Assembly: GCF_964204645.1 (NCBI RefSeq)
Contig: NC_134031.1
Span: 11,136,501-11,200,500, forward strand
DNA from: Tubulanus polymorphus
Lineage: Eukaryota; Nemertea; Palaeonemertea; Tubulaniformes; Tubulanidae
Length of the DNA stretch: 64,000 bases
Direction of reading: 5' to 3'
The notes under the pieces were generated by a model that ran no database searches, had not been told where the DNA came from, and was given only the letters and a program-made list of their open reading frames with translations. The number at the start of each line of letters is the position of its first letter. Position 1 is the first letter of the stretch. The translations under genes were made by a program, and so were the position numbers. Below are positions 31,676 through 40,158 of the stretch, piece after piece.

Positions 31676-32923
31676 ATGAGTGGGAGTTATATAAGTCCTT
31701 CGAAGAATCATAGAATATCTAATGCTATTAAAGCAGAAAGATCACATCATATAATTACTCATAACCCTTCAAATATTAATCCCGATGAAACTTTATATGT
31801 TAGAATCCCTCGATTAACACAAAATACTTTTTATGTTCCAAATAGTATTTATTTATCGGCTGATATAAAAGTAATCGGTAATAATAATAATTATGTTGTT
31901 GATAATGTTGGAAGATATTTGATTAAAAAGTTAACAATAAAGATTGGTCCAGAAACAGTTTTCTCATTAGATGATTATAATTTATTTTCACATTATAAAG
32001 ATTTATGGTTAACTAAAGAAAATAGAAATAATATGATATTTCAAGGAATTCAATCAGAAAACCAAAATAAATTAAGATCAGAAGCTAATAGCGCAATATT
32101 AACTAATGATGTAGATAAATTGATAAAAAGTATATATGGAAGCAAATATAAAATTCCATTAGACTTTGAATTGATAAATAATAATGCACCTTTATATAAA
32201 TACGCAATTCAAGAAGATATTATATTTGAGATAACATTTGCTCCTGTAAATGAAATTGTATTATCTAGCGTTAATAAAGATATGAGTTATAAATTATCGA
32301 ATATATGTTTAGAATATGATACAGTAACTGATGAAAATATTTCAAGTATAATTCAAACTAAATATAATCAAGGGTTTTCATTATTATATGATTATATTGA
32401 TAAATTTAAAACTGTAACTATTAATGCAAATGATGAAATAATTTATGAGAATATTAACTTTCCTAGAAGATCTATTAAAGGTATATTAATATTTTTTACC
32501 ATTGGAACGTATACTAATGGTGCAATAAATGTTGATAATTATTATAATCCTGAAATAACAAAAGTAGAAATAACTATTGAAGGTATAGCAAATAAAATAT
32601 TTTGTCAAGGAATGAGAATGATTGATCAATGGCCAGAAATTAGAAAACATTTTATGAATGAAAAAGTAAAATCATTTGAAAATTGTAATATTAATCAAAT
32701 TGATTATTATACCGGTAATAAATATGCATTATGGTTAGATTTTAGAACAACTGAAGATAATTCATTACATGGTTCTGGAAAAAAACTACAAAATACAAAA
32801 GATGGAATACAATTATTCATGACAAAGAAAAAGGGAATCAAAAATTTTAAAATGCATATTTATATTATATCTGACGCGCAATTAAATATTGTAAATTCAC
32901 AATTAGAAAGTGTTATGTATTAA
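31676..32923 (+). CDS. Major capsid protein (double jelly-roll)
   Basis: 415 aa, intact. It is beta-rich, with the known order of strands through VRIPRLTQNTFYVPNS, KLTIKIGPETVFSL and KVEITIEGIANKIFCQGM, and ends DAQLNIVNSQLESVMY, an end I associate with Polinton major capsid proteins. In this family trimers of double jelly-rolls build the icosahedral shell. It sits between the coiled-coil protein and the zinc-finger protein. Start at TTAAATAAATG after a T7 run, as expected for the gene set. Closely related remnant in copy B at 6447-7660. The frame has no visible damage. Confidence 0.8.
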   Translation: MSGSYISPSKNHRISNAIKAERSHHIITHNPSNINPDETLYVRIPRLTQNTFYVPNSIYLSADIKVIGNNNNYVVDNVGRYLIKKLTIKIGPETVFSLDDYNLFSHYKDLWLTKENRNNMIFQGIQSENQNKLRSEANSAILTNDVDKLIKSIYGSKYKIPLDFELINNNAPLYKYAIQEDIIFEITFAPVNEIVLSSVNKDMSYKLSNICLEYDTVTDENISSIIQTKYNQGFSLLYDYIDKFKTVTINANDEIIYENINFPRRSIKGILIFFTIGTYTNGAINVDNYYNPEITKVEITIEGIANKIFCQGMRMIDQWPEIRKHFMNEKVKSFENCNINQIDYYTGNKYALWLDFRTTEDNSLHGSGKKLQNTKDGIQLFMTKKKGIKNFKMHIYIISDAQLNIVNSQLESVMY

Positions 32924-32955
32924 GATTTTAACTTTAATAAAAAATCTTATATTAA

Positions 32956-34011
32956 ATTGAAGGTGGAATATATGAAATACAATCTCCAAGTGAAATGATA
33001 TCAGATATATATTATATATTACCTTATGATGAATACAGTAAGTATTTTGGAGATTACTTTAATCAATTCAAATATAGAATAAGTAAAATAGATAAGAATA
33101 TTGAAACAAAAATAGAAGATAATATTGAACCTAAAATAGAAGATAAGAATGATATTGAATATAAAATAGAAGATGATATTGAATCTAAAATAGAAGATAA
33201 TGTTATACCTTCTACATCGAATGATGATAAGATTGAAACAAAAATAGAATATAATATTGAACCTAAAATAGAAAAATCAAATGTTCAACCAAAAGATAAC
33301 ATCAGATGTATGTATTGTGAAGAAGATTTTGATAATTATAATGATTATTTATTACACATCAAAAAAGATGAACATATTTTACAATTAGTAAAAACATATG
33401 CCAATATATATAAAGATAAATGCAAAGAGGATCAGAATTATTGTGCCTTCTGTAATGAATGTATAACAAAGGCTAATTGGGCAAAACATTATAAATTAAA
33501 AACAAAAGGTGGAAATGATTCAGCCCATGCAATACAAGTATTTAAATCTTGGTGTGAAAAATGTAAAGAATATGTAATATATGATAAACAATTGAATCAT
33601 AAATACTCAATTAAACATATTGGTACAGATAATGTAATAGAAAATCCAACAGTTATAAATCCAAAATTTAATAATAAGAATATATTAGATTATCGGTGGT
33701 ATAGAAAAACATTTATAGATTATTTATTGAGTAATGATATAGTTACCATATTGAAAAAGTTAGATAACTTTAAACCAAATGTTACTTATGCAATGAACTT
33801 ATTTGAACTTAAATATGATGATTTTAGAGAATTTTTAAATAAACATCCATCTAAAACTGAAATCGAAAATTATATTCCAAAAATATTTTCAAGAAAAACA
33901 TTCAATATATATAAACTCGGGAATCATTTAGGACCTATACCAATGAAAATGCAAAGGAATTTATGGTTAGAATACAATAAGCTTAAAGAAAAATATGAAA
34001 ATGAAAATTAA
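32956..34011 (+). CDS. Zinc-finger protein with variable C-terminus, copy C allele (start codon lost)
   Basis: Homology with copy B begins at 32956, but the codon there is ATT and not ATG. The first in-frame Met is at 32995, giving 338 aa. After EIQSPSEMISDIYY come repeats of KIEDNIEPKIED type (33100-33270), then Cys/His fingers (CMYCEED...H...H, CAFCNE...H, CEKCKEY...H) and a C-terminal part with IPKIFSRKTFNIY. Only the first ~50 residues match the copy B allele. Role unknown; fingers suggest nucleic-acid or protein binding. The position right after the capsid gene is the same in both copies. Confidence 0.6.
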   Translation: MEGGIYEIQSPSEMISDIYYILPYDEYSKYFGDYFNQFKYRISKIDKNIETKIEDNIEPKIEDKNDIEYKIEDDIESKIEDNVIPSTSNDDKIETKIEYNIEPKIEKSNVQPKDNIRCMYCEEDFDNYNDYLLHIKKDEHILQLVKTYANIYKDKCKEDQNYCAFCNECITKANWAKHYKLKTKGGNDSAHAIQVFKSWCEKCKEYVIYDKQLNHKYSIKHIGTDNVIENPTVINPKFNNKNILDYRWYRKTFIDYLLSNDIVTILKKLDNFKPNVTYAMNLFELKYDDFREFLNKHPSKTEIENYIPKIFSRKTFNIYKLGNHLGPIPMKMQRNLWLEYNKLKEKYENEN

Positions 34012-34014
34012 AAA

Positions 34015-34400
34015 GATTATAGAATTCACTGTATATTGATGGATGAATGGATGAGTTGGATGAGTTGGATGAGTTGGATGAGTGGAAGAGTGGATGAGTG
34101 TAATAATATATATATTTTACTTTTTAACACATAAATTGGAAGAATAGTATGAGTATAAATATAATATTTATATTCTTTATCAAATTTAACACAATATATA
34201 TATATTATTAAAATAACATTTAAATATAATATAAAATTGATAAAATAACTTCAAATCAAACTCTTACTGTTTTAAAAATAAAAAACATATGTAAATTATA
34301 TATTATTATACTCATCCATTCATCCACTCTTCCAATTCATCCAATTCATCCAATTCATCCACTCATCCATCAGTATACAGTGAATTCTATAATATTTTGA
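34015..34400. repeat. Imperfect palindrome with GGATGAGTT repeats at the convergent junction
   Basis: 'attatagaattcactgtata' (34015) pairs with 'tatacagtgaattctataat' (34373), and inside it an array of GGATGAGTT/GGATGAGT units (34041-34098) pairs with its complement AACTCATCC-type array (34313-34368). The ~200-bp loop is AT-rich. It separates the two converging gene sets. Copy B has an unrelated repeat array at the same place. Confidence 0.85.
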
Positions 34401-34409
34401 ATTAGGATT

Positions 34410-35024
34410 TTATTTTATAAATTTATATTCATAGGGAAATTGTAATCTCATTAATAATTTTGAACCTTTATTATTCTTTAATTTATTCATATATTCATCA
34501 TGTAATTCAGGAGGTATAATTTGATTTTCTTCTAATGATTGTTGCATAGATTTTCTATCTTTGTTGTAGAATAAAACTAGAAATCTTATATTCTCTCTAA
34601 AATCTTTCACAATTGAATTATATTTCTGATTTAAAACCCAAGTTGTTATCCCAAAATGTCTACCAGAGAAAGCTAAATAACATAACTCACTTTCTCTAAT
34701 TTTAGAATCATGTAAATTTGCGCAATCATCAATAATAAATAATGTATTAGATCCTTTATAAATATCTAATGCAATTTTTATACAATTATCTAAATTTTCT
34801 TTTACTGTTTTAGAATTTAATATAATAAACTTTTTATCTTTAAAAACTATATCTCTATTATACGTTTCATTCATTTCATAAGTTGGGCAGAATAATATTA
34901 TATTATCAAAATGATTCTTATAAATAGTTTCGAATAAATATAATATGAAGTGTGTTTTACCACAATTTGTAACTCCAGTAACTAACATATTATGAGGTTC
35001 AAATATAAACAAATCTTTATTCAT
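34410..35024 (-). CDS. Genome-packaging ATPase (FtsK/HerA type)
   Basis: 204 aa, intact. P-loop GVTNCGKT (residues 17-24) and Walker B LFIIDD (95-100), then a WVLNQKY run typical of the viral A32-like/FtsK-HerA packaging ATPases. This motor would drive DNA into the capsid. First of the minus-strand genes from the convergent junction. Its ATG overlaps the integrase stop by 8 bases in AGAATAAATGA, so the two are probably expressed together. Copy B has a version with an internal deletion. Confidence 0.85.
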   Translation of the reverse strand: MNKDLFIFEPHNMLVTGVTNCGKTHFILYLFETIYKNHFDNIILFCPTYEMNETYNRDIVFKDKKFIILNSKTVKENLDNCIKIALDIYKGSNTLFIIDDCANLHDSKIRESELCYLAFSGRHFGITTWVLNQKYNSIVKDFRENIRFLVLFYNKDRKSMQQSLEENQIIPPELHDEYMNKLKNNKGSKLLMRLQFPYEYKFIK

Positions 35025-36105
35025 TTATTCTTTTAATTTTACTAGATAAAATCCATTCATTAAATTTATCATCATATCCTTTATATTTCACCAAAGAATA
35101 CTTTTTTCCTTTAAGAGTTTTTGTTTTCGATACCTTTTCTATTTTGTATTCTATTTCATCTGGATTTGGTACTAATGATAATTCTTGTTCATAGAAATAA
35201 CCTAATATTTCTTCATCTTTTAAATCTTCTAATTTATAAACAAATGGTTTAGTTAATATTATCTTTTTAATCTTAAATATTTCTTCAGTAAAATTAGGGG
35301 TATAACCTTTATAAAATGTTTTTCGATATTTAGAAATTCTAACATGTTGTCCTATTTTAAATTTAGGTTCTCCAAAATCATGTGTAACAAATGCGCCATA
35401 TAAATTATTCCAAACTATTTCTGAATTTTCTTCTTTTCTAGCTTGTATAGGTTTCATATTTATAGAACTATGTTTAGAATTATTATAACCTTTAACTAAA
35501 TCATCTAACACATCGATATATTTATATGTTTCATTAGCGGTGAAATATTTCCACATTCTAGTTTTCAATGTTTTATTAAATCTTTCTATAACAGATGCTT
35601 TTTTATCTGAATGTGTTGAAAAATATTCTACATCGTTATCAGTTAATAGTTTTTTAAAATGTTTGTTATAAACTTCTTTACCTTCATCAAATTGTATTTT
35701 ATCTGGGATAGCTTCTTTAAATATTAATTTGAAAGAATTTGTAACTTCTATTCCAGTTTTATTTTTAATCGGGATACTCCATGCGTATCTACTGAATATA
35801 TCTATAACATTCAGTATCCAGAAATATCCTTTGTTGTATTCTTCTAAGTTCTTCATATCAATTAAATCTGCTTGCCATTGTTGGTCAATATATGAAACCA
35901 TTACTTTTCTTGTTAAATAAGTTTTATCCATCTTTTTATGAATTTGATATGTGGGTTGATTTTGTAACCATGATTTTAATTCACTATATTTTATATTGCT
36001 ATTATCGGATTTAATTTTATTCCATAATTCCGAAACATTTGAATATGAAACTTCACTTTCTGGGTTGTAATATAACGCTCTTAAATATTGTTCTTTTTTC
36101 ATCAT
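35017..36105 (-). CDS. Retroviral-type DDE integrase with chromodomain
   Basis: 362 aa, intact. The N-terminal region has a long helical part. The catalytic residues are D80 (WQADLIDM), D140 (IQFDEGKE) and E174 (VIERFNK), in an rve fold. The C-terminus (about 318-360: YSLVKYKGYDDKFNEW) is a chromodomain, a feature of many Polinton and Ty3-type integrases that may steer insertion to marked chromatin. This enzyme joins the element ends to host DNA. Position 145 is Val where copy D has Phe. Copy D has nine extra residues from the 25-bp insert. Start at 36105 with two ATGs in a row and no TAAATG. Confidence 0.88.
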   Translation of the reverse strand: MMKKEQYLRALYYNPESEVSYSNVSELWNKIKSDNSNIKYSELKSWLQNQPTYQIHKKMDKTYLTRKVMVSYIDQQWQADLIDMKNLEEYNKGYFWILNVIDIFSRYAWSIPIKNKTGIEVTNSFKLIFKEAIPDKIQFDEGKEVYNKHFKKLLTDNDVEYFSTHSDKKASVIERFNKTLKTRMWKYFTANETYKYIDVLDDLVKGYNNSKHSSINMKPIQARKEENSEIVWNNLYGAFVTHDFGEPKFKIGQHVRISKYRKTFYKGYTPNFTEEIFKIKKIILTKPFVYKLEDLKDEEILGYFYEQELSLVPNPDEIEYKIEKVSKTKTLKGKKYSLVKYKGYDDKFNEWILSSKIKRINE

Positions 36106-36108
36106 ATT

Positions 36109-36504
36109 TTAATCCATTAATAATAATTTAGATTTAGTTTCAATGGTTTTATGATTTGACTTAATTTCTGGTATAATAGGTTTGTTGTCATTGGAATCAT
36201 CTTTATCATCAGATTTGAATTTTGATTTATATATTACACCGGATAATATAATAAGTGTTACTAACCCAATTGTAATATATAATTTATAATTACTTCCAGC
36301 ATTAGAAGAATTAGATGGATTATTATTTGAATCAATACCACCGTGTGGGTGCTGTACGGCACCATCAGATAAAGTCTGTGATTCATTTATATCAGTTAAT
36401 TTCTTTTTCTTAGCTTTTTTTAATTCTGATGATCTTTTACCTAATTCTCTTGCCCATTTAATTTGTTTCTCGGATCTAGCCTTTTTCTTAACGCCATCAC
36501 TCAT
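36109..36504 (-). CDS. Small basic single-pass membrane protein with 9-residue insert, copy C
   Basis: 131 aa, intact. Lys/Arg-rich N-terminus (RSEKQIKWARELGKRSSELK), linker, one membrane segment (YKLYITIGLVTLIILSGVIY) and an acidic tail ending LLLMD. Relative to copy B it carries the extra residues GAVQHPHGG encoded by the 25-bp mini-insert (36339-36363) plus two bases. Its ATG overlaps the stop of the next gene upstream by 8 bases. Function unknown. Confidence 0.6.
   Translation of the reverse strand: MSDGVKKKARSEKQIKWARELGKRSSELKKAKKKKLTDINESQTLSDGAVQHPHGGIDSNNNPSNSSNAGSNYKLYITIGLVTLIILSGVIYKSKFKSDDKDDSNDNKPIIPEIKSNHKTIETKSKLLLMD
36339..36363 (-). repeat. 25-bp palindromic mini-insert, site 1 (copy C membrane-protein gene)
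   Basis: Core GGTGCCGTACAGCACC then CACACGGTG, read on the minus strand, inside the small membrane-protein gene. Copy B lacks it. It adds 27 bp with its two-base flank and keeps the frame. Confidence 0.8.
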
Positions 36505-37099
36505 TTATTTTAGTTAATTTTTGTTCTGATTCATTTTCTGTTTCACTGTTTGGTTGTAGTACATCTGTTTCGTTCTTACCTGATTTATATTCCATAGGCT
36601 TGATGTTCGAAAATGTTATGACACCAGTAGAAATTAATGTCATAACCGATCCTAATTGAAATGAAGCATATCCGACCCATTTTTGTAATTCAGTCATAAC
36701 TAAGTAGTCATTTTTCAAATCACTATATAATTTATTTTCATCATCAATTGGTATTAACTGGTTACATAACTTAGAATAACATTTGACAATACCATCTGAA
36801 ATAGAATCATTTATTCTAGCTAATCTTGACTCTTCATAAATCTTAAAATATTTTATTACTTTTTCTTTATTCATATTATCTAATTCTTGAAAAGTTATTG
36901 TTTTACCAATAAACTCTTTAGTTTTTCCACTCGCAATCAATAGTTCTAGATGATGCTTACAATATAAATAGTATTCATAATCTATATTGTTATTAACTTG
37001 AATAGAATTAGAAACAACTGTATCTTTATTATCACTAATACCTAAATCATCTAATGTCTTTTCAATATCAATATTATTCTTACTCGATTTCTTTGACAT
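36497..37099 (-). CDS. 'DSISDGIVKCYSKL' conserved Polinton protein
   Basis: 200 aa, intact. Mostly helical, with KVIKYFKIYEESRLARI and DSISDGIVKCYSKLCNQ, then a moderately hydrophobic WVGYASFQLGSVMTLISTGV stretch. Similar proteins appear near the integrase in other animal Polintons, but no role is known to me. The start is ATATAAATG. It is the first gene of a four-gene minus-strand series (this protein, small membrane protein, integrase, ATPase) with 8-base overlaps or 3-bp gaps. Confidence 0.6.
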   Translation of the reverse strand: MSKKSSKNNIDIEKTLDDLGISDNKDTVVSNSIQVNNNIDYEYYLYCKHHLELLIASGKTKEFIGKTITFQELDNMNKEKVIKYFKIYEESRLARINDSISDGIVKCYSKLCNQLIPIDDENKLYSDLKNDYLVMTELQKWVGYASFQLGSVMTLISTGVITFSNIKPMEYKSGKNETDVLQPNSETENESEQKLTKINE

Positions 37100-37346
37100 T
37101 TATATTAGAGAAATTTAATAAGAATAGTATTATAAGTATTCTTCAAATGATACTAGATAGTTAAAGTTAAAGAATTCTAGTATTGACTACTGATACTAGC
37201 TATTTGAATTTAAAGATTTTCTATTTGAATCTATTCAAAATATAAAGTATTCTCTTTTGAAAAGAAAGTATTAAAAATATAATAGAAATAATAGATAGTT
37301 GAAGGTATGTAATTTTTATTATATTTTATTTAAAATCTATTATTCT
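37100..37346. promoter_or_regulatory. Leader region upstream of the minus-strand gene series, copy C
   Basis: AT-rich stretch with repeated 'gatactag', 'ctatttgaat' and 'gaatctattcaaaat' motifs. The same motifs occur at the same place in copy B (11170-11450, doubled there) and in copy D (61790-61985). Conservation of a gene-free stretch among the copies suggests a promoter. Confidence 0.45.
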
Positions 37347-38144
37347 TTAACCACTCATTAAAGACTCAACGTATTGTTCATTATGTGTTGAATTCCATAA
37401 TTCAATAATTTTTTTTGCTTTATCCAGTTGATTCAAATATAACTGTAAATCTAGTTTATTAAATTTTATTTTATTTTCTTTCTTTTCAAGAGGTCTTAGA
37501 TTCTTCCAATTCCATATTAACTTCTGATTGTATTCATCATTCATGTCAAATTTAGATATTGGTAACATATGATCAATATGAAAATAATTGCCATAATTAT
37601 TTATATTCATTTTATCATCGAATTGAAATATTATCCATGATTTGAAGAATTCATCCGAACAATCTAGTAAATTAGATAATGTGTATGAGTGACTGTCTTT
37701 ACTGAATAATTGTGTTAATCTAGTCCTTAAGCATTGTTTCAATCTAAAATTAAGATCTGTTTGATATTTTTCATTTTGATAATTGTTAATATTCTCTCTA
37801 TTATTTTCCCTCCATTCTCTCATATATTCTGGGTGATTTTCTCTCCATTCTCTCATATATTCTGGGTGATTTTCTCTCCATTGTTTATTATAAACTTTCC
37901 ATTTTTCTGGATTATTTTCTCTCCATTGTTTATCTTTTTCTTTATATTTTTCTGGATTATTTGCTCGATATTGTTTATTATATAGTTTATAACAAGTTTT
38001 GCAATAACAACTTTTACCATCTTTAGTTTTTTTATGATTATGAAATTCTGTTAATGATTTATTCAATTCACACTTATTACATTTCTTATAGCATATATTT
38101 ATTACACCATTATTGTTTATATTTATAGTTTGTGTACTTTCCAT
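37347..38144 (-). CDS. HNH endonuclease with zinc ribbon and WREN repeats, copy C
   Basis: 265 aa, intact. N-terminal zinc ribbon (CNKCELNK ... CYCKTC), then a low-complexity middle of ~13-residue repeats built on WRENHPEYMR (five or so units), a linker, and an HNH core (YFHIDHMLPISKFDM ... NWKNLRPL). HNH nucleases with such cores include phage endonuclease VII-like and homing enzymes. It may cut DNA for element movement or spread as a selfish gene. The repeat number differs from copy D, which has none of the long repeat block. Confidence 0.75.
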   Translation of the reverse strand: MESTQTININNNGVINICYKKCNKCELNKSLTEFHNHKKTKDGKSCYCKTCYKLYNKQYRANNPEKYKEKDKQWRENNPEKWKVYNKQWRENHPEYMREWRENHPEYMREWRENNRENINNYQNEKYQTDLNFRLKQCLRTRLTQLFSKDSHSYTLSNLLDCSDEFFKSWIIFQFDDKMNINNYGNYFHIDHMLPISKFDMNDEYNQKLIWNWKNLRPLEKKENKIKFNKLDLQLYLNQLDKAKKIIELWNSTHNEQYVESLMSG

Positions 38145-38276
38145 TTAAAATATATATTTTTACTAAATTGGTTAATATTTTATAATCCTCTTCCATTTCT
38201 TCGACCAACATCATCCTTTTTCATTCCTCGCTGCTTTTGATAAGTCAGTTTCAATTCCTTGATATCTAAATAATAC
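38145..38276. other. Spacer shared with copy D
   Basis: On the minus strand it matches copy D 60870-60985 ('aaagcagcgaggaatgaaaaaggatgacgttgg' type sequence), the spacer before the HNH gene there. It is the degraded end of the chimeric HNH-fragment frame. Confidence 0.5.
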
Positions 38277-38625
38277 CACTGGGCAAAACCGCTCTTATAG
38301 GAGCGCTTTTGCTTAATGCGCATGCGTTAATCATAATTATATATTCATTCTGTAAATTCTGTAAAATAGAAACGACCGACATAAAATATCAAAACGTGTT
38401 CGCACTAAGCAAAACCGCTCTTATTGGAGCGTTTTTACTTAATACGCATGCGCTAATCATAATTATATATTCATTCTGTAAAATAGAAACAACTGAACAT
38501 AGAAAATTCAAACGCATGTGCACTAGGCAAAACCGCTCTTATAGGAGCGTTTTTGATCAATGCGCATGCGCTAATCATAATTATATATTCATTCTGTAAA
38601 ATAGAAACGACCGAACATAAAAATT
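38277..38625. repeat. Three ~120-bp tandem repeats with hairpin and NRF1-like site
   Basis: Units start near 38277, 38401 and 38519. Each has AAAACCGCTCTTATAGGAGC followed by 'gttttt', a stem CGCTC/GAGCG with T tract; then GCGCATGCGT/C, a near-perfect NRF1 consensus; then 'taatcataattatatattc' and 'gtaaaatagaaac'. They lie between the 3' end of the 38715-39443 gene and the HNH gene's upstream region. No such array in copy D. Confidence 0.8.
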
Positions 38626-38714
38626 CACCAATCAGATTTACACAATACATTATACAAGTATGTTCGATCGTTGTATTGACAAAATTTATAGTTTCAACTA
38701 ATACATTATTTTAT

Positions 38715-39443
38715 TTATAATTCCAACCAGAACTTTTCAATTTCTGGATCATTGTCAAACATTTTTTCAATATCGTTTAAGTATTTTACTATATCAGAAA
38801 ATGACAAACTTAAAAATTGGAATCTTTTATATGTAATTAATCTCCCTACACTTCTTGATTTTCTTTCATACCCAGCACTAATACCTATATATTTTTTAAC
38901 CCAAGAAGTCCAAGAAATCCCCGCAGTTTGTTTATTAAACATTAAAAATCCCCTATTTAAACAATCCCCGAAAATGATATAATCCCATAAATGCTTTGCT
39001 TTTTTAAATAACAAGGTTCTATAATTTTTTTTCAATAAAACAGTTATTTCATTAAATGATGTTACACCTTCTATTTCTTTAAAACTTACATCTTTTTCAT
39101 TTGATAATTTTGATTTTAAAAACTTATTTAACTCATTTCCGCTCATTTTCTTTTCAGTTTTTGTTCCTTTTAGTCTTAACAATATTTCTACATTGGTTGT
39201 TGGTCTTTTCGGTAATGATGTTACGCTTGATTGCTGGTTTTCTATTATTTTTTCTAAAATTAATGTCATTTCTTGATGGTAATATAAATGTTTTTTAACT
39301 TCTTCTAACGTTTCATCTTCTATATCGAAAGATTCTTTTACTTCAGTACCCATTTCGGTTGGTTCATCTTCCATTTCGGTTGGTTCATCTTCCATTTCGG
39401 TTGTCCTCTGAGAATCAAGAGTACTTCTTGATACACACGACAT
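38715..39443 (-). CDS. Unknown DNA-binding-like protein with EMEDEPT repeats
   Basis: 242 aa from the ATG at 39443 (MSCVSRSTLDSQ; a TTG 9 bases upstream is not needed). The acidic N-terminus has EMEDEPT twice. The C-terminal part, WTSWVKKYIGISAGYERKSR then RFQFLSLSFSDIVKYL, looks like a helical domain I have seen in uncharacterised proteins of insect and other mobile elements. A role in DNA recognition is a guess. Located next to the right end. Copy B has a broken copy at 12355-12727; copy D lacks it. Confidence 0.5.
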   Translation of the reverse strand: MSCVSRSTLDSQRTTEMEDEPTEMEDEPTEMGTEVKESFDIEDETLEEVKKHLYYHQEMTLILEKIIENQQSSVTSLPKRPTTNVEILLRLKGTKTEKKMSGNELNKFLKSKLSNEKDVSFKEIEGVTSFNEITVLLKKNYRTLLFKKAKHLWDYIIFGDCLNRGFLMFNKQTAGISWTSWVKKYIGISAGYERKSRSVGRLITYKRFQFLSLSFSDIVKYLNDIEKMFDNDPEIEKFWLEL

Positions 39444-39921
39444 TTTATTCAACTAAAAGATATCAGCGGTAGAACAGGAACCGCGATATTATATGATATA
39501 AATATTTTCAAGTCTATCGTTTCTAATTATTATAACTTATTATAGTTCAAGTTATTATCTATCTAACGTAAAATAGAATTAACTGTATGAAGTTGTAGTT
39601 GTCAAAAGCACTTAAAGGTTTCATATTTAATAGCCCCAATAACTACAAAAAACAGTACTTACATTTAGATTTATAATTGTAAACTATAAACTCTTAATTT
39701 CGTTTATCCTGAGCACAATGTTACAGCGTATGTCCATTTCCGGGGCGATTTCTAGAATGACACGTCGTTGATTATGCCACGTCATCTAGTTCCGGTTTTA
39801 GAATTTTCTCTACACGTTTGTAATATTATGTGTCATAATGTCTCGTCGTCATAGTAACAACTGTAACGGCTGTGAATTTATAGATTTATTCCATAGCTCT
39901 GTACATTCAATGTATATAGGT
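39444..39921. other. Right subterminal region of copy C, no gene
   Basis: Contains 'aacagtacttacatttagat' (39651) and a CATTCTAGAA-type block (inverted near 39753) shared with both ends of copy B. Nothing coding. Probably replication or end-recognition DNA, by position only. Confidence 0.5.
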
Positions 39922-40158
39922 TCAAATAGAATCATGTTCTAGTATAAACATCGGATCCTCAACATATTGTTCATTATTTGGATCATTATTCCATAATTCA
40001 ATAAATTTCTTTCCCTTTGTTAACTGTTCTGAATATAACTGTAAATATTCTAGTTTCAATTTATTCTCTAAATGTGTTTTAGTTTTATTGTGTCTTGCTT
40101 TTTGGGATTTATCTATATTGATATTACATGTTGGGCAGTAGTACTTATTTGCTTCCAT
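39922..40158 (-). CDS. Chimeric ORF: polymerase finger fused to HNH C-terminus
   Basis: 78 codons. The first 41 are the polymerase N-terminus (finger CPTC ... H ... H) contained in the right terminal repeat. After KLKLEY it switches to the C-terminal end of the HNH family (YSEQLTKGKKFIELWNN) and runs to a stop. The same junction is in copy D (60653-60904), so the fusion was made before these copies separated. Whether it is expressed is unknown. Confidence 0.5.
   Translation of the reverse strand: MEANKYYCPTCNINIDKSQKARHNKTKTHLENKLKLEYLQLYSEQLTKGKKFIELWNNDPNNEQYVEDPMFILEHDSI

Noticed and set aside
38285-38312. Histone mRNA 3' stem-loop
   Set aside because: The CCGCTCTTATAGGAGC stem resembles it in shape, but the sequence does not match the histone consensus and no histone gene is nearby.
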